Source: MAG-120531 sp038125995 (GTDB lineage: Bacteria > Bacteroidota > Bacteroidia > Flavobacteriales > Flavobacteriaceae). Taken from it: DNA of 64,000 nt. The stretch is taken from assembly GCA_038125995.1 (NCBI GenBank), contig JAYPEX010000001.1, positions 62,001 to 126,000 on the forward strand, given 5' to 3'. Shown here in pieces: positions 53,776 to 63,197 of this stretch (the first letter of the stretch is position 1; each line of letters opens with the position of its first letter). The notes under the pieces are model-generated. The model had not been told where the DNA came from. It did not search any database and saw only the letters and a program-made list of their open reading frames with translations. A program made the position numbers and the translations under genes.

Positions 53776-55125
53776 ATGTTTGACAATTTAAGCGATAAGC
53801 TAGAAGGAGCCCTGCATAAACTCAAGGGCCGTGGACAGATTACAGAAATTAATATTGCAGAGACTCTCAAAGAGGTTCGCCGTGCTTTATTAGATGCTGA
53901 TGTCAATTATAAAATCGCCAAAGAATTCACCAATTCAGTAAAGGAAAAAGCCCTAGGACAAAAAGTATTGACCAGCCTACAGCCAGGTCAATTAATGGTA
54001 AAGATTGTCAAAGATGAGCTTACGGAGCTTATGGGAGGATCAACCCAGGAGATCGATCTAAGTGGAAAACCAACAGTTGTTTTGATGTCTGGTTTACAAG
54101 GATCCGGTAAGACGACCTTTTCTGGAAAACTCGCTTTGTATCTAAAATCCAAAAAGAATAAGAAACCATTATTAGTTGGTTGTGATGTTTATCGTCCTGC
54201 TGCGATCGATCAGTTACATGTCGTTGGGGAGCAAATTGGTGTGGACGTATATTCTGACAAAGGAATTAGTGATCCTGTTGCTATTGCTATGGCTGGTATT
54301 GCCAAGGCCAAGGAGAATGGAAACAATATTGTGATTGTCGATACTGCTGGACGTCTGGCTATCGATGAGCAAATGATGGAGGAAATAGCCAATATTCACA
54401 AGGCAATCACCCCAAATGAAACACTATTTGTAGTGGATTCAATGACTGGTCAAGATGCTGTCAATACTGCCAAAGCCTTTCACGATGTCTTAAATTTTGA
54501 TGGGGTTGTCCTCACTAAACTCGATGGTGACACTAGAGGTGGAGCTGCGATATCGATTAAATCGGTTGTAAGCAAACCGATTAAGTTCATCGGTACTGGT
54601 GAAAAAATGGAAGCTATAGATGTTTTTCATCCAGATCGTATGGCCGATCGTATATTGGGAATGGGAGATGTAGTTTCTCTTGTAGAACGTGCACAGGATC
54701 AATTTGACGAAGAACAAGCTCGTAAAATTCAAAAGAAAATTGCCAAGAATACCTTCGGTTTTGATGACTTTTTAGATCAGATTCAACAGATCAAAAAGAT
54801 GGGGTCTATGAAAGATTTAATGGGAATGATACCTGGAGTTGGAAAGGCGATGAAAGGATTGGATATTGATGATGATGCTTTCAAACACATTGAAGCGATG
54901 ATTCACTCGATGACTCCAAAAGAACGTTCCAATCCTTCAGTGATTGATATGAGTAGAAAAAAACGAATTGCTCAGGGATCTGGAAGATCACTTCAAGATG
55001 TCAATGGACTCTTAAAACAGTTCGGTCAAATGAATAAGATGATGAAGATGATGCAAGGTGGTGGAGCTAAAAAAATGATGCAAATGATGGGTGGTATGCC
55101 TTCAGGATTTCCTGGTAAATCATAA
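53776..55125 (+). CDS. ffh: Signal recognition particle protein Ffh (SRP54)
   Basis: Ffh targets membrane proteins to the Sec translocon with 4.5S RNA and FtsY. The N-domain spans about 1-90, then the G domain with GLQGSGKTTFSGKL, DVYRPAAIDQL, VDTAGRLAID and TKLDGDTRGGAA. The C-terminal M domain ends in a methionine-rich tail (GQMNKMMKMM, MMQMMGGMPSG). At 449 residues it is full length. folD follows after 17 bp. Confidence 0.97.
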   Translation: MFDNLSDKLEGALHKLKGRGQITEINIAETLKEVRRALLDADVNYKIAKEFTNSVKEKALGQKVLTSLQPGQLMVKIVKDELTELMGGSTQEIDLSGKPTVVLMSGLQGSGKTTFSGKLALYLKSKKNKKPLLVGCDVYRPAAIDQLHVVGEQIGVDVYSDKGISDPVAIAMAGIAKAKENGNNIVIVDTAGRLAIDEQMMEEIANIHKAITPNETLFVVDSMTGQDAVNTAKAFHDVLNFDGVVLTKLDGDTRGGAAISIKSVVSKPIKFIGTGEKMEAIDVFHPDRMADRILGMGDVVSLVERAQDQFDEEQARKIQKKIAKNTFGFDDFLDQIQQIKKMGSMKDLMGMIPGVGKAMKGLDIDDDAFKHIEAMIHSMTPKERSNPSVIDMSRKKRIAQGSGRSLQDVNGLLKQFGQMNKMMKMMQGGGAKKMMQMMGGMPSGFPGKS

Positions 55126-55142
55126 ATTATATAGTAAAAAGA

Positions 55143-56015
55143 ATGGAATTATTAGACGGTAAAAAGATATCAAACGACATCAAGGATGAAATCGCTGCTG
55201 AAGTTGCTGCAATGAAGCAAAGAGGAGAACGTGCTCCTCATTTAGCGGCCGTGTTAGTGGGTAATGATGGTGCATCTCTTACCTATGTAGGGGCTAAGGT
55301 ACGTTCATGTGAACGAGTAGGGTTTGATTCAACTCTTGTAAAATACGACACTGATGTAACCGAAGCTGAGTTGCTTTCCAAGATTGATGAACTCAATAAT
55401 GATGATGCGATTGATGGATTTATCGTTCAATTACCACTTCCAAAACACATTAACGAACAAAAAGTAATTATGGCCATTGATCCTTCTAAGGATGTGGATG
55501 GATTTCATCCGACTAACTTTGGTAAAATGGCCTTGGATATGGAAACCTTTTTACCAGCGACTCCTTTTGGAGTGATGGAGCTCTTAGAACGTTACAAGAT
55601 TGAAACTTCTGGAAAGCACTGCGTAGTGATCGGAAGATCTCACATTGTTGGACGACCAATGAGCATCCTTATGGGAAGAAAAGGAAATCCAGGAGACGCA
55701 ACCGTAACCCTAACGCATTCGAGAACTCAAAATTTAGAAGCAATTTGTAAACAAGCTGATATCGTGATTTCTGCTCTCGGAGTTCCAAATTTTGTTAAAG
55801 CAGAAATGGTTAAAGAAGGTGCTGTAGTGGTCGATGTGGGTATTCACAGAATAGCTGATGATTCAGAAAAAGGGTATTACATCACTGGTGATGTGGACTT
55901 TGAAGCTGTGAGTAAAAAAGCTTCTTATATCACCCCTGTTCCTGGTGGTGTAGGTGCAATGACTATTGCAATGCTTCTCAAAAATACGTTAATCGCGGGT
56001 CAAAACAGAAAATAA
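55143..56015 (+). CDS. folD: Methylenetetrahydrofolate dehydrogenase/cyclohydrolase
   Basis: FolD interconverts methylene- and formyl-tetrahydrofolate with NADP. The 290-residue protein has the catalytic YVGAKVRSCERVGF region, QLPLPKHINEQKV, the Rossmann motif VVIGRSHIVGRPMSILM and the C-terminal PVPGGVGAMTIAML. It overlaps the next gene by one base (TAATG) and probably shares the ffh transcript. Confidence 0.97.
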   Translation: MELLDGKKISNDIKDEIAAEVAAMKQRGERAPHLAAVLVGNDGASLTYVGAKVRSCERVGFDSTLVKYDTDVTEAELLSKIDELNNDDAIDGFIVQLPLPKHINEQKVIMAIDPSKDVDGFHPTNFGKMALDMETFLPATPFGVMELLERYKIETSGKHCVVIGRSHIVGRPMSILMGRKGNPGDATVTLTHSRTQNLEAICKQADIVISALGVPNFVKAEMVKEGAVVVDVGIHRIADDSEKGYYITGDVDFEAVSKKASYITPVPGGVGAMTIAMLLKNTLIAGQNRK

Positions 56016-56437
56016 TGAGCACACTTTCTCCCTTTCATTTAGCAATACCAGTTCACAATCTCGATGAATGTAGAAGTTTTTACAGAGATGTATTAGGGTT
56101 GAAAGAGGGTCGATCAGATACACATTGGGTCGATTTTGACTTTTTTGGACATCAAGTAGTGATTCATTACAAACCAAAATCAGAAGATAATTTACACACC
56201 AATCCCGTCGATGGAAAAGATGTTCCTGTTCCACATTTTGGAGTGGTACTTCCATGGGATGAATTTGAAGCTTTTTCAGATCGATTAAAGGGAGCTTCTA
56301 TCGATTTTGTAATTGAACCTTATATTCGTTTTAAAGGAGAGGTAGGGGAACAAGTAACGATGTTTTTTTTAGATCCTGCTGGAAATGCCCTGGAATTTAA
56401 AGCATTTAAGGATTTAGGACAACTCTTTGCTAAGTAG
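56015..56437 (+). CDS. VOC (glyoxalase/dioxygenase) superfamily protein
   Basis: The 140-residue protein has the vicinal-oxygen-chelate layout: FHLAIPVHNLDECRSFYRDVLG at the start (metal-binding His8 region), DFFGHQVVIHY, then a second half with VPHFGVVLPWDEF and a terminal FLDPAGNALEFKAF. The potential metal ligands (two His and a Glu) are present. Substrate unknown. It is coupled to folD by a one-base overlap and converges with the hydrolase gene, overlapping it by 8 bp. Confidence 0.85.
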   Translation: MSTLSPFHLAIPVHNLDECRSFYRDVLGLKEGRSDTHWVDFDFFGHQVVIHYKPKSEDNLHTNPVDGKDVPVPHFGVVLPWDEFEAFSDRLKGASIDFVIEPYIRFKGEVGEQVTMFFLDPAGNALEFKAFKDLGQLFAK

Positions 56438-57269
56438 CGATAAATTCACTGATCAATTGATTGATTTCTACACTTTTTAAGGAGTGGCCTAAGTCTTGAG
56501 TTAAATGTAGGCTACTTCCTTTCCAATGTTTGTGAATTAGTTGTGCATCACTCACAGGAATTATCTTGTCTCCAATGTCGTGTATGATCAATCCTTGAAC
56601 CTTAAATTGATCCGCCCAATTTGCAACTGTGAATTCAGTTGTTTTAAAATTGAACTCTCGTTGAAAAAAAGATTCCATCCCATTTTGAAGACGACTATTA
56701 AGGCCTAGTAACTGATAGTAATTGTTCATAATCCCCTCTAATTGAGCTGGAGCCCCCAGGCAAATGAGTTTTTCAATACTCGAGATTGGGTTTAAGTGTT
56801 GGTTAAATAGCAACATCATCCCACCCATGGAGTGACCAATGGCAACACTTGGATTGAATTTCTCAATCATCACTTTGCCGATCTTTTGATAAAGCGGAAC
56901 ATAAAGTATGTTTCCACCTGAATTACCATGTGCTGGAGCATCACATGCGATGATGTTGTAGTCTTCCTCTTGTAGCTTGGCAATTAATTCTCTCCAACGA
57001 AAAGCATTGCTTTCCCATCCGTGAAATAATAGAATCGTTTCTTTATTGCCAGACCAGTGATAGGTTTGAATAGCGATTTTGTCGACAATTAAAACCTGTG
57101 CTTTAGCCTCTTCTAAAAAGGCTCTTTGATTATCTTTAACTCTTCCTTTTCGAGGGCTTACAAAGAGCTTAAAAGCTTTGTTAGCAGCCTTTTTTTGGGA
57201 GAAATAGGAAAGGCTATTGAAATAACTTCTAAAAAATCCAATCAGTAATTTTTTCTTGACTTTAGACAT
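56430..57269 (-). CDS. Alpha/beta hydrolase
   Basis: The nucleophile elbow GHSMGG (AIGHSMGGMML) and the oxyanion segment LLFHGWESNAFRW identify an alpha/beta hydrolase of about 279 residues; a late histidine in DLGHSLKS and an aspartate in IHDIGDKIIP complete the triad. No signal peptide is evident. The start at 57269 overlaps the stop of the upstream lipoprotein by one base (TAATG); an ATG six bases upstream is less likely. Substrate unknown. Confidence 0.87.
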   Translation of the reverse strand: MSKVKKKLLIGFFRSYFNSLSYFSQKKAANKAFKLFVSPRKGRVKDNQRAFLEEAKAQVLIVDKIAIQTYHWSGNKETILLFHGWESNAFRWRELIAKLQEEDYNIIACDAPAHGNSGGNILYVPLYQKIGKVMIEKFNPSVAIGHSMGGMMLLFNQHLNPISSIEKLICLGAPAQLEGIMNNYYQLLGLNSRLQNGMESFFQREFNFKTTEFTVANWADQFKVQGLIIHDIGDKIIPVSDAQLIHKHWKGSSLHLTQDLGHSLKSVEINQLISEFIAT

Positions 57270-57820
57270 TACCACTGAATCATAATATTGGATATGATCG
57301 CATTGTCAGGAATTTGAAGTGCTTCAATAATTGCGGCTCTATCGTATTTTAAGATGTCAGGTAATTGGTTTCTATCGACACTGTAAAAGATTGAGGACCC
57401 TTTGATGGTAATAGATACGGAGTTCAGAGCAGGAAGAATTTTGTCGATTGTACCTATGGATTTTAATTCCTTAAAACTACTTCCAATACGAATATTATTA
57501 TCGGTTTTATATCGAGAATCATAGATGCGTATCGATCCAATTGTCTGAGAACTGTCACCTTTTGGTTGTAGTCTAAGAAGTCTTGTTCCTTTTTTGTCAT
57601 AAATCAATAAACTAGATGCTAATGATCCATTTTTCAACCCAATCGAGTCATTTGTGACAATCGAATCATTGGCGTATAGCGTTTCCAATTCACTAATTTT
57701 TGTCGTTTTTGAAAGTTTACCGACAGATGACTCATCAATAGTGAATTCGGAAGGATTTGTCTCACAAGCACCAAGGCTTGTAAGAGCAATAATTAAAGCG
57801 ATTAAAACATATTTTTTCAT
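57269..57820 (-). CDS. Hypothetical lipoprotein
   Basis: The 183-residue protein has a lipoprotein signal ending GAC (Cys19) and no domain I recognise. Its body looks beta-rich (GSIRIYDSRYKTDNNIRIGSS) and soluble. It is coupled to the downstream hydrolase by a one-base overlap. Upstream a near-consensus box (TACTTTTA on the minus strand) lies close to the ATG. Its role may be linked to the hydrolase, but nothing in the sequence shows this. Confidence 0.75.
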   Translation of the reverse strand: MKKYVLIALIIALTSLGACETNPSEFTIDESSVGKLSKTTKISELETLYANDSIVTNDSIGLKNGSLASSLLIYDKKGTRLLRLQPKGDSSQTIGSIRIYDSRYKTDNNIRIGSSFKELKSIGTIDKILPALNSVSITIKGSSIFYSVDRNQLPDILKYDRAAIIEALQIPDNAIISNIMIQW

Positions 57821-57900
57821 TCGATAAAAGTACTAAAAAAGTTGATGAATTGATCTAAAAATGATTTGAGTAGCATTCTTTTAACTCAGCTGAAATAGCG

Positions 57901-57908
57901 TATCTTTG
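57901..57908 (+). promoter_or_regulatory. -7 box directly before queE
   Basis: TATCTTTG matches TAnnTTTG and ends only 4 bp before the queE ATG at 57913, so transcription would begin at or beside the start codon. Confidence 0.5.
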
Positions 57909-57912
57909 CCCC

Positions 57913-58542
57913 ATGTCAGAGAAAAAGCAACAAATCGATGTCAGTACTGGTAAAGCCTTACCACTTATGGAGGCTTTTTATACCATTCAGGGAGAAGGTT
58001 ATCACAAGGGTGCAGCAGCTTATTTTATACGTGTCGGTGGATGCGATGTCGGATGTCATTGGTGTGATGTTAAAGAGAGTTGGGATGCCGATAAACACCC
58101 AGCGACTTCGATTGATGCTATCGTCGAGTTAGCTTCCAACTATCAAACGATTGTTGTTACTGGAGGTGAACCTTTGATGTGGCCTATGCAACCTTTAACC
58201 TCAGCTTTAAAAGAGAAGGGGATGCAAACACATATTGAAACATCAGGTTCTTATCCCTTATCAGGACATTGGGATTGGATTTGTCTCTCCCCAAAAAAGA
58301 CTGCTTTACCTCTAGAAGGTATCTATAAAAAAGCAGATGAGCTTAAGATTATTGTTTACAACAAGCACGATTTGCAATTTGCAGTTGATCAAGCTAAAAA
58401 AGTTTCAAAGGACTGTAAATTGTTTTTACAACCGGAATGGAGTGTTAGAGAAAAGGTAATACCTCTAATTGTTGACTTTGTAATGGAACATCCACAGTGG
58501 AAGGTGTCCTTACAGACTCATAAGTACATGAATATTCCCTAG
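57913..58542 (+). CDS. queE: 7-carboxy-7-deazaguanine synthase (radical SAM)
   Basis: QueE makes CDG in the queuosine pathway. The 209-residue protein has the radical-SAM cluster motif Cys44-x3-Cys48-x2-Cys51 (GGCDVGCHWCD), the MEAFYTIQGEGYHKG N-terminus and VVTGGEPLMWP. Start at the ATG 4 bp after the promoter box is supported by conserved residues (LPLMEAFYTIQGEG) close to the N-terminus. Other queuosine genes are not in this window. A methyltransferase follows after 2 bp. Confidence 0.95.
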   Translation: MSEKKQQIDVSTGKALPLMEAFYTIQGEGYHKGAAAYFIRVGGCDVGCHWCDVKESWDADKHPATSIDAIVELASNYQTIVVTGGEPLMWPMQPLTSALKEKGMQTHIETSGSYPLSGHWDWICLSPKKTALPLEGIYKKADELKIIVYNKHDLQFAVDQAKKVSKDCKLFLQPEWSVREKVIPLIVDFVMEHPQWKVSLQTHKYMNIP

Positions 58543-58544
58543 TT

Positions 58545-59264
58545 ATGGATGTATTAGGTGCTGCACTTCTAGATCATTTTAAGGGCTTAAACAAAGAGGA
58601 TATCAAAACATTTTCTGAACTAGGAGGCTGGGATCAACTTCCCTTGGATTACCTTTTTAGATCCTTTGATCAAATGCCAATTATCGAACAAAAAGCTCTG
58701 GAGCTATCAAGGGGTACGATACTTGATGTTGGTTGTGGAGCTGGGTCTCACAGTTTGTATTTGCAATCTATGGGGAAAGAGGTTTTAGCTTTGGACCATT
58801 CAAAAGGTGCTGTAGAGGTTTGTAAGCATAGAGGAATAAAAAATGTGATACTATCCGATATCAATAGTTTTAATCCTGACCATACTTATGATACACTATT
58901 ATTGTTGATGAATGGTATTGGCCTTGCTGGGACGCTTGAATCACTTCCTGATTTTTTACGAAAACTCAAAGCGTTGATAAAACCTGATGGACAGATGTTG
59001 CTCGATTCATCAGATGTGATCTATATGTTTGACCAGGATGCAGATGGGGGATACTGGATCGATGCATCTAAAGGCTATTACGGAGAAACTCATTTTCAAA
59101 TGCATTACAATGGTATGGTTTCAGAATCTTTTCCATGGTTGTATATCGATTTTGAATCTCTAAAGGAAATCGCTGAACAGTGCGGTTTAAAAGCAGAGCT
59201 TGTACAAGAAGGAGAGCACTACGATTATCTATCACGATTAACTCTAAAATCCGACATCGTTTAA
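58545..59264 (+). CDS. Class I SAM-dependent methyltransferase
   Basis: The 239-residue protein has an AdoMet-binding motif I (ILDVGCGAGSHSLYL, from residue 59) and a post-I acidic LALDHSKGAV. Motif IV reads YDTLLLLMNGIGLAG. The substrate is not inferable. It is 2 bp after queE and likely on the same transcript. The 116-bp region after it holds a weak inverted repeat TGACTTC/GAAGTCA (59300-59332) without a strong T-run. Confidence 0.85.
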   Translation: MDVLGAALLDHFKGLNKEDIKTFSELGGWDQLPLDYLFRSFDQMPIIEQKALELSRGTILDVGCGAGSHSLYLQSMGKEVLALDHSKGAVEVCKHRGIKNVILSDINSFNPDHTYDTLLLLMNGIGLAGTLESLPDFLRKLKALIKPDGQMLLDSSDVIYMFDQDADGGYWIDASKGYYGETHFQMHYNGMVSESFPWLYIDFESLKEIAEQCGLKAELVQEGEHYDYLSRLTLKSDIV

Positions 59265-59380
59265 ATTAAAATCAGTTTTCTCAACCAAGAAGGTAAAATT
59301 GACTTCTACATCATTTTTAACCTATGAAGTCATTTGTCTTGAATAAATGATCTACAAAAAGCTACTCTAATTAAATAATC

Positions 59381-60211
59381 CTAATTAGGACTTCTATACT
59401 TGTTAAATGCAGATTTTAAAAGTGGAATAAGTTTGCTATTGGAAACCTTGTCTGGGTAGGTGTCCAAACCGTAAACAATTTGTTTTGAATCCAGCTCTTT
59501 ATAGGTGTGAAATAGGTGATCCCAGAAACCAAAGATATTTCCGTAGTTGGAATCGGTATAGGGAATGCTTTGATGATGATGTACCTTGTGCATATTGGGA
59601 GTGACAATCAACCAATTTAACCAACGATCAATAGATTTAGGAATGCAGATATTGGCGTGGTTAAATTGGGAAAGTACCACTGAAAGGGCTTGGTATAACA
59701 TAATGGTTCCAATTGGAGCTCCGCTGATAATTACAGCTATACAAGTGAATGCAAACCGTACAACACTCTCAAGAGGGTGATGTCTGTTAGCAGTAGTGGT
59801 GTCTACATGATGATCGGAATGGTGAACAATATGAAATCCCCACAGGACTTTTACTTGGTGTTCTACAAAGTGTGCAAAATAAGCTGCGATTAAATCAAGA
59901 AGGATGACACCAATTAATACATTTAACCATAATTGATCTGATTGGAGCCAATTCAAAATTCCAAAATTGGTTGAACTCACCCAATCACTGCTCTTTAAAA
60001 GTAAAAATGCTAAGCTGAAATTGACTATAACGGTAGTTATGGTAAAAAAGATATTGATTCCTGCGTGTTTGACCTTATGATATGAAAACCTAAAAAGGGG
60101 AATAACAGATTCTAGGATCCAAAAGAACGCGATTCCATAAATAAGAATCAATGATCTGTGAAGAGAAGGAATTGTCGAAAAATATTCAAATATCGCTTCC
60201 ATGAGTTTCAA
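59381..60211 (-). CDS. Sterol desaturase/fatty-acid hydroxylase family membrane protein
   Basis: The 276-residue protein has four or more membrane segments and the histidine boxes of the di-iron family: HFVEH (about 115-119), FHIVHHSDHH, NRHH and HKVHHH. Members hydroxylate or desaturate lipid chains. It is the last of three minus-strand genes; the upstream stop is 1 bp from its start. The stop lies in TCCTAATTAGGA, a 12-bp palindrome. Substrate unknown. Confidence 0.88.
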   Translation of the reverse strand: MKLMEAIFEYFSTIPSLHRSLILIYGIAFFWILESVIPLFRFSYHKVKHAGINIFFTITTVIVNFSLAFLLLKSSDWVSSTNFGILNWLQSDQLWLNVLIGVILLDLIAAYFAHFVEHQVKVLWGFHIVHHSDHHVDTTTANRHHPLESVVRFAFTCIAVIISGAPIGTIMLYQALSVVLSQFNHANICIPKSIDRWLNWLIVTPNMHKVHHHQSIPYTDSNYGNIFGFWDHLFHTYKELDSKQIVYGLDTYPDKVSNSKLIPLLKSAFNKYRSPN

Positions 60212-60212
60212 T

Positions 60213-60710
60213 TTACAATTTTATTTCTTTCTTAAGTGCTTCCATCACTTCAAAAGTAGCAGGACAGATCTCTGTGTTCTTAAGAGTGATTTTTCGAATT
60301 TGATGAAATTTCTTTCGGTCAGTATGAGGAAATTCCCTACAGGCCTTGGGTCTTACTTCGTAAATGGAACAGTAATTGTCCGCTCCTAGAAATGGGCACG
60401 GCATCGATTGAAAAACCAAATCATTGTCTTCATCGACTCTTAGGTATTGTTCAATAAAGCTTTGGGGCTTTAATTTAAGGTGCTTTGAGATTCGAACTAC
60501 ATCATTATCGGTGACTAATGGACCTGTAGTTTTACAGCAGTTGGCGCATTGTAAACAATCGATTCGATCAAATACCTGATCGTGAATGGATTGCATGGTA
60601 TAATCCAAATTCTTTGGAGGTTTTTTGGCAAGCTTATCGAGGTATTTTTTATTTTCTTTTGCCTTTTCAGCAGATAGCTGTTTGAGATTTTCTAGTTGTT
60701 CTTTCATCAA
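60213..60710 (-). CDS. YkgJ-family cysteine-cluster protein
   Basis: The 165-residue protein has a lysine-rich helical N-terminus (about 1-45), then CLQCANCC (three cysteines in a CxxCxxCC pattern), CPFLGADNYCSIYEVRP and ACREFPH. This conserved cysteine array is the YkgJ family (putative metal-binding or Fe-S). It overlaps the NamZ-like gene by 4 bp (ATGA) and nearly touches the hydroxylase gene. Role unknown. Confidence 0.85.
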   Translation of the reverse strand: MMKEQLENLKQLSAEKAKENKKYLDKLAKKPPKNLDYTMQSIHDQVFDRIDCLQCANCCKTTGPLVTDNDVVRISKHLKLKPQSFIEQYLRVDEDNDLVFQSMPCPFLGADNYCSIYEVRPKACREFPHTDRKKFHQIRKITLKNTEICPATFEVMEALKKEIKL

Positions 60711-61903
60711 GGATAAAGCAGGTATTTTTTTCTGATCGATTTAAACTTATTGATGTCCTTTTGCCAACTCATTCGAATTTGATCCTCTGTCAAGCCTTTT
60801 TCAATCTGTTGTTGTAAGAGTTCTGTGCCAGCGTGTCTTGTAAAACCTGAAGTGATAAAAAATGCATTCTTGTCGATTGAGTTTTCATAGGCTTCCAGCA
60901 ACCATTTCAAACTTACTTTGTTGGGAATTTCAACAGTACTTAAATCTCTTCCGTAGCACAGTTTTCCATCTTCTTTTGGATTTTTTGAACCCGTATTAGG
61001 TTGCGGTGTGTAGCTAAAATCAAAATAGGTGCTATCTAAAAAAGAGGCTCCAAATCTAGAAAATTGATCAGCCGTTCCTCTACCAGCATTGACATGGGTT
61101 CCCTCAAAGAGTCCAAGACTAGGGTATAGCCCTATGGATTTATCGTTTGGAAGGTTAGGAGACGGTTTTATGGGGAGGTGATAGCTACTTTGGTGAGTAT
61201 ATCCTTCAAGTGGAATGATTCTCAGATCTAAATCTTGATCGACTCTTAACCACTGTTCTCCATGTATCATCATGGCATATTCTCCAATCGTCATTCCATA
61301 GACTAAGGGAATTTCGTTTAATCCCAAAAAACTACTGTGTTCTTTTTCCAAGACCGGTCCGTCAATATAACTTCCATTAGGGTTGGGTCTGTCAAAAACA
61401 ATTAAAGGAATATTGTTTTCAGCACATGCTTCCATGACGAGCTGAAGCGTAGCGATATAGGTGTAAAATCGAACTCCTACATCTTGAATGTCGAAAATTA
61501 CGAGATCGAGTTCTTTTAGTTGATCGGATGTGGGCTTCCTGTTCTTACCGTAAAGAGAAACGATAGGAAGTCCTGTTTTAGCATCTATTTCATCATGAAC
61601 CTTTTCTCCAGCATCAGCATCCGTTCTAAATCCGTGTTCTGGTGAAAAAATAGTTTTAATATTCACTCGATGTGTGAGTAGTGAATCCACTATATGAATG
61701 TAGATGTCGTCTTTGAAAATGACTGATGTGGCATTGACAACGAGTCCAATTCTCTTTTCTTTGAGCAATGGAAGATAGCTTTGTGTCTTATTGGCCGCAA
61801 CACGAATTTTTTGCTGAGCATAAACTGAACCAATAAATGACATAAGCAAAGCTAAAACTAGATATAAAACCTTATTTTTGAGATTATTTAAAACTGTATT
61901 CAT
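60707..61903 (-). CDS. DUF1343/NamZ-like exo-N-acetylmuramidase, secreted
   Basis: The family now includes NamZ, an exo-beta-N-acetylmuramidase acting on peptidoglycan fragments. In 398 residues a signal peptide (1-29, ending VYAQ) is followed by conserved SPEHGFRTDADAGE, FDIQDVGVRFYTYI, FDRPNPNG and NAGRGT segments, including a likely catalytic glutamate in SPEHG. It heads a three-gene minus-strand unit and its ATG abuts the start codon of the divergent permease. A peptidoglycan role fits the presence of mpl, but the two are far apart. Confidence 0.88.
   Translation of the reverse strand: MNTVLNNLKNKVLYLVLALLMSFIGSVYAQQKIRVAANKTQSYLPLLKEKRIGLVVNATSVIFKDDIYIHIVDSLLTHRVNIKTIFSPEHGFRTDADAGEKVHDEIDAKTGLPIVSLYGKNRKPTSDQLKELDLVIFDIQDVGVRFYTYIATLQLVMEACAENNIPLIVFDRPNPNGSYIDGPVLEKEHSSFLGLNEIPLVYGMTIGEYAMMIHGEQWLRVDQDLDLRIIPLEGYTHQSSYHLPIKPSPNLPNDKSIGLYPSLGLFEGTHVNAGRGTADQFSRFGASFLDSTYFDFSYTPQPNTGSKNPKEDGKLCYGRDLSTVEIPNKVSLKWLLEAYENSIDKNAFFITSGFTRHAGTELLQQQIEKGLTEDQIRMSWQKDINKFKSIRKKYLLYP
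61873..61880 (+). promoter_or_regulatory. Possible -7 box of the FtsX-like gene, inside namZ
   Basis: TATTTTTG matches TAnnTTTG on the plus strand, 22 bp before the TTG start. It lies within the signal-peptide coding part of the divergent gene. No TTG at the right spacing. Confidence 0.3.
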
Positions 61904-63144
61904 TGAATATTTCCTTGTTTATTAGCCAGAGGTTCATCAAAGGCCTTCCACATAAAAGTAGTATATCTAGTCCTATTATAAAAATTGCTGTGAGTGCAAT
62001 TGCTGTTGGACTTGTGATGATGTTGATTGCTATAGGTACAGGTGTCGGTTTAAAACAAAATATTAGAGATAAAGTAGCTGCTTTTAACGGTCATATTCAA
62101 GTGCTAAATTTTGATCAAAACAATTCCAATGTTAGTTTAGTTCCAATAGACAAAAATCAAGAATTCTACTTGGAATCACCTCAAACAAAAGGTGTTGTTC
62201 ATCATCAGGCCGTGATTCTAAAAGCAGGAGTCATTAGAACTTCTGAAACTTTTGAGGGAATTATTGCTAAAGGAGTTGGAAGTGATTTTAATTGGAAACT
62301 TTTCGACGACATTTTGATAGCGGGAAGCATTCCAAATTACAAAGATGAATTAAGCAATGAAGTATTGATTTCAAAGACCTTAGCTAAGGCTTTAAAACTA
62401 AATTTAGGAGATCAGTACAACGCCTTTTTTTTAAAAGATGAATCTTCTGAGTCCTTGCCTAATCAGCGCAGATTTACTATCATTGGTATCTATGACAGTG
62501 GATTTGATGAGTTTGATAAATCCTATATCATCGTAGATATCAGACATCTTCAGCGAATTAATCGATGGAGTGAAAATCAGGTTGGCCTTATTGAGATTTT
62601 TATCGATGATTTTGACAGTTTGGATTCTTATGCGGATACCATCTACAAACAAAGTAGTTCTCAATTAGATGTTCGAACCGTTAAAGATCGTTACTTCACC
62701 ATCTTTGAATGGATTGAATTATTTGACTTCAATATAGCACTTATTATAGGAATCATGATTTTAGTAGGTGGGATTAATATAGTTACCGCTTTGTTGGTAC
62801 TGGTGTTGGAAAAGACTAATTCGATAGGGGTTTTAAAAGCACTCGGTGCTTCGAATTGGACTATACGTAAGATTTTTATCTATCAAGCCATTTATCTGGT
62901 AATTCGTGGTCTCTTATGGGGGAATGCGATTGGATTGAGTCTTCTGGGAGTACAGTATTTTTTCAGATTAATTCAATTTCCAAACCCCAAAGAATATTTG
63001 ATGACCTATATCCCTGTGAGTATCTCTTTATCAGATATTCTAGTTCTCAATATTGGAATTGTCATCATCAGTTTTGGGATGTTGTTAATCCCATCCTTTG
63101 TCGTTTCTAAAATTAGTGTGATTAAATCGATAAAGTTTGATTAA
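61903..63144 (+). CDS. FtsX-like ABC transporter permease (LolC/LolE type)
   Basis: The 413-residue protein has one N-terminal membrane segment (VSAIAVGLVMMLIAIGTGVG), a large periplasmic MacB-like domain and three C-terminal segments, as in LolC/E lipoprotein-release permeases. The typical cytoplasmic motif VLKALGASNWTIRKIFIYQA is present. The start is TTG: SLFISQRFIKGLPHKSS matches the family start, and the first ATG falls inside the first membrane segment. The partner ATPase is not adjacent. Confidence 0.88.
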   Translation: MNISLFISQRFIKGLPHKSSISSPIIKIAVSAIAVGLVMMLIAIGTGVGLKQNIRDKVAAFNGHIQVLNFDQNNSNVSLVPIDKNQEFYLESPQTKGVVHHQAVILKAGVIRTSETFEGIIAKGVGSDFNWKLFDDILIAGSIPNYKDELSNEVLISKTLAKALKLNLGDQYNAFFLKDESSESLPNQRRFTIIGIYDSGFDEFDKSYIIVDIRHLQRINRWSENQVGLIEIFIDDFDSLDSYADTIYKQSSSQLDVRTVKDRYFTIFEWIELFDFNIALIIGIMILVGGINIVTALLVLVLEKTNSIGVLKALGASNWTIRKIFIYQAIYLVIRGLLWGNAIGLSLLGVQYFFRLIQFPNPKEYLMTYIPVSISLSDILVLNIGIVIISFGMLLIPSFVVSKISVIKSIKFD

Positions 63145-63197
63145 TTGTGATGCTCTTAGAGATATTTTGTAAATTCAGTTCAAATAAACCACTACAA

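Noticed and set aside
59300..59332. Inverted repeat TGACTTC/GAAGTCA as a terminator after the methyltransferase
   Set aside because: The stem is only 7 bp with a 19-base loop and no strong T-run follows; evidence is too weak.
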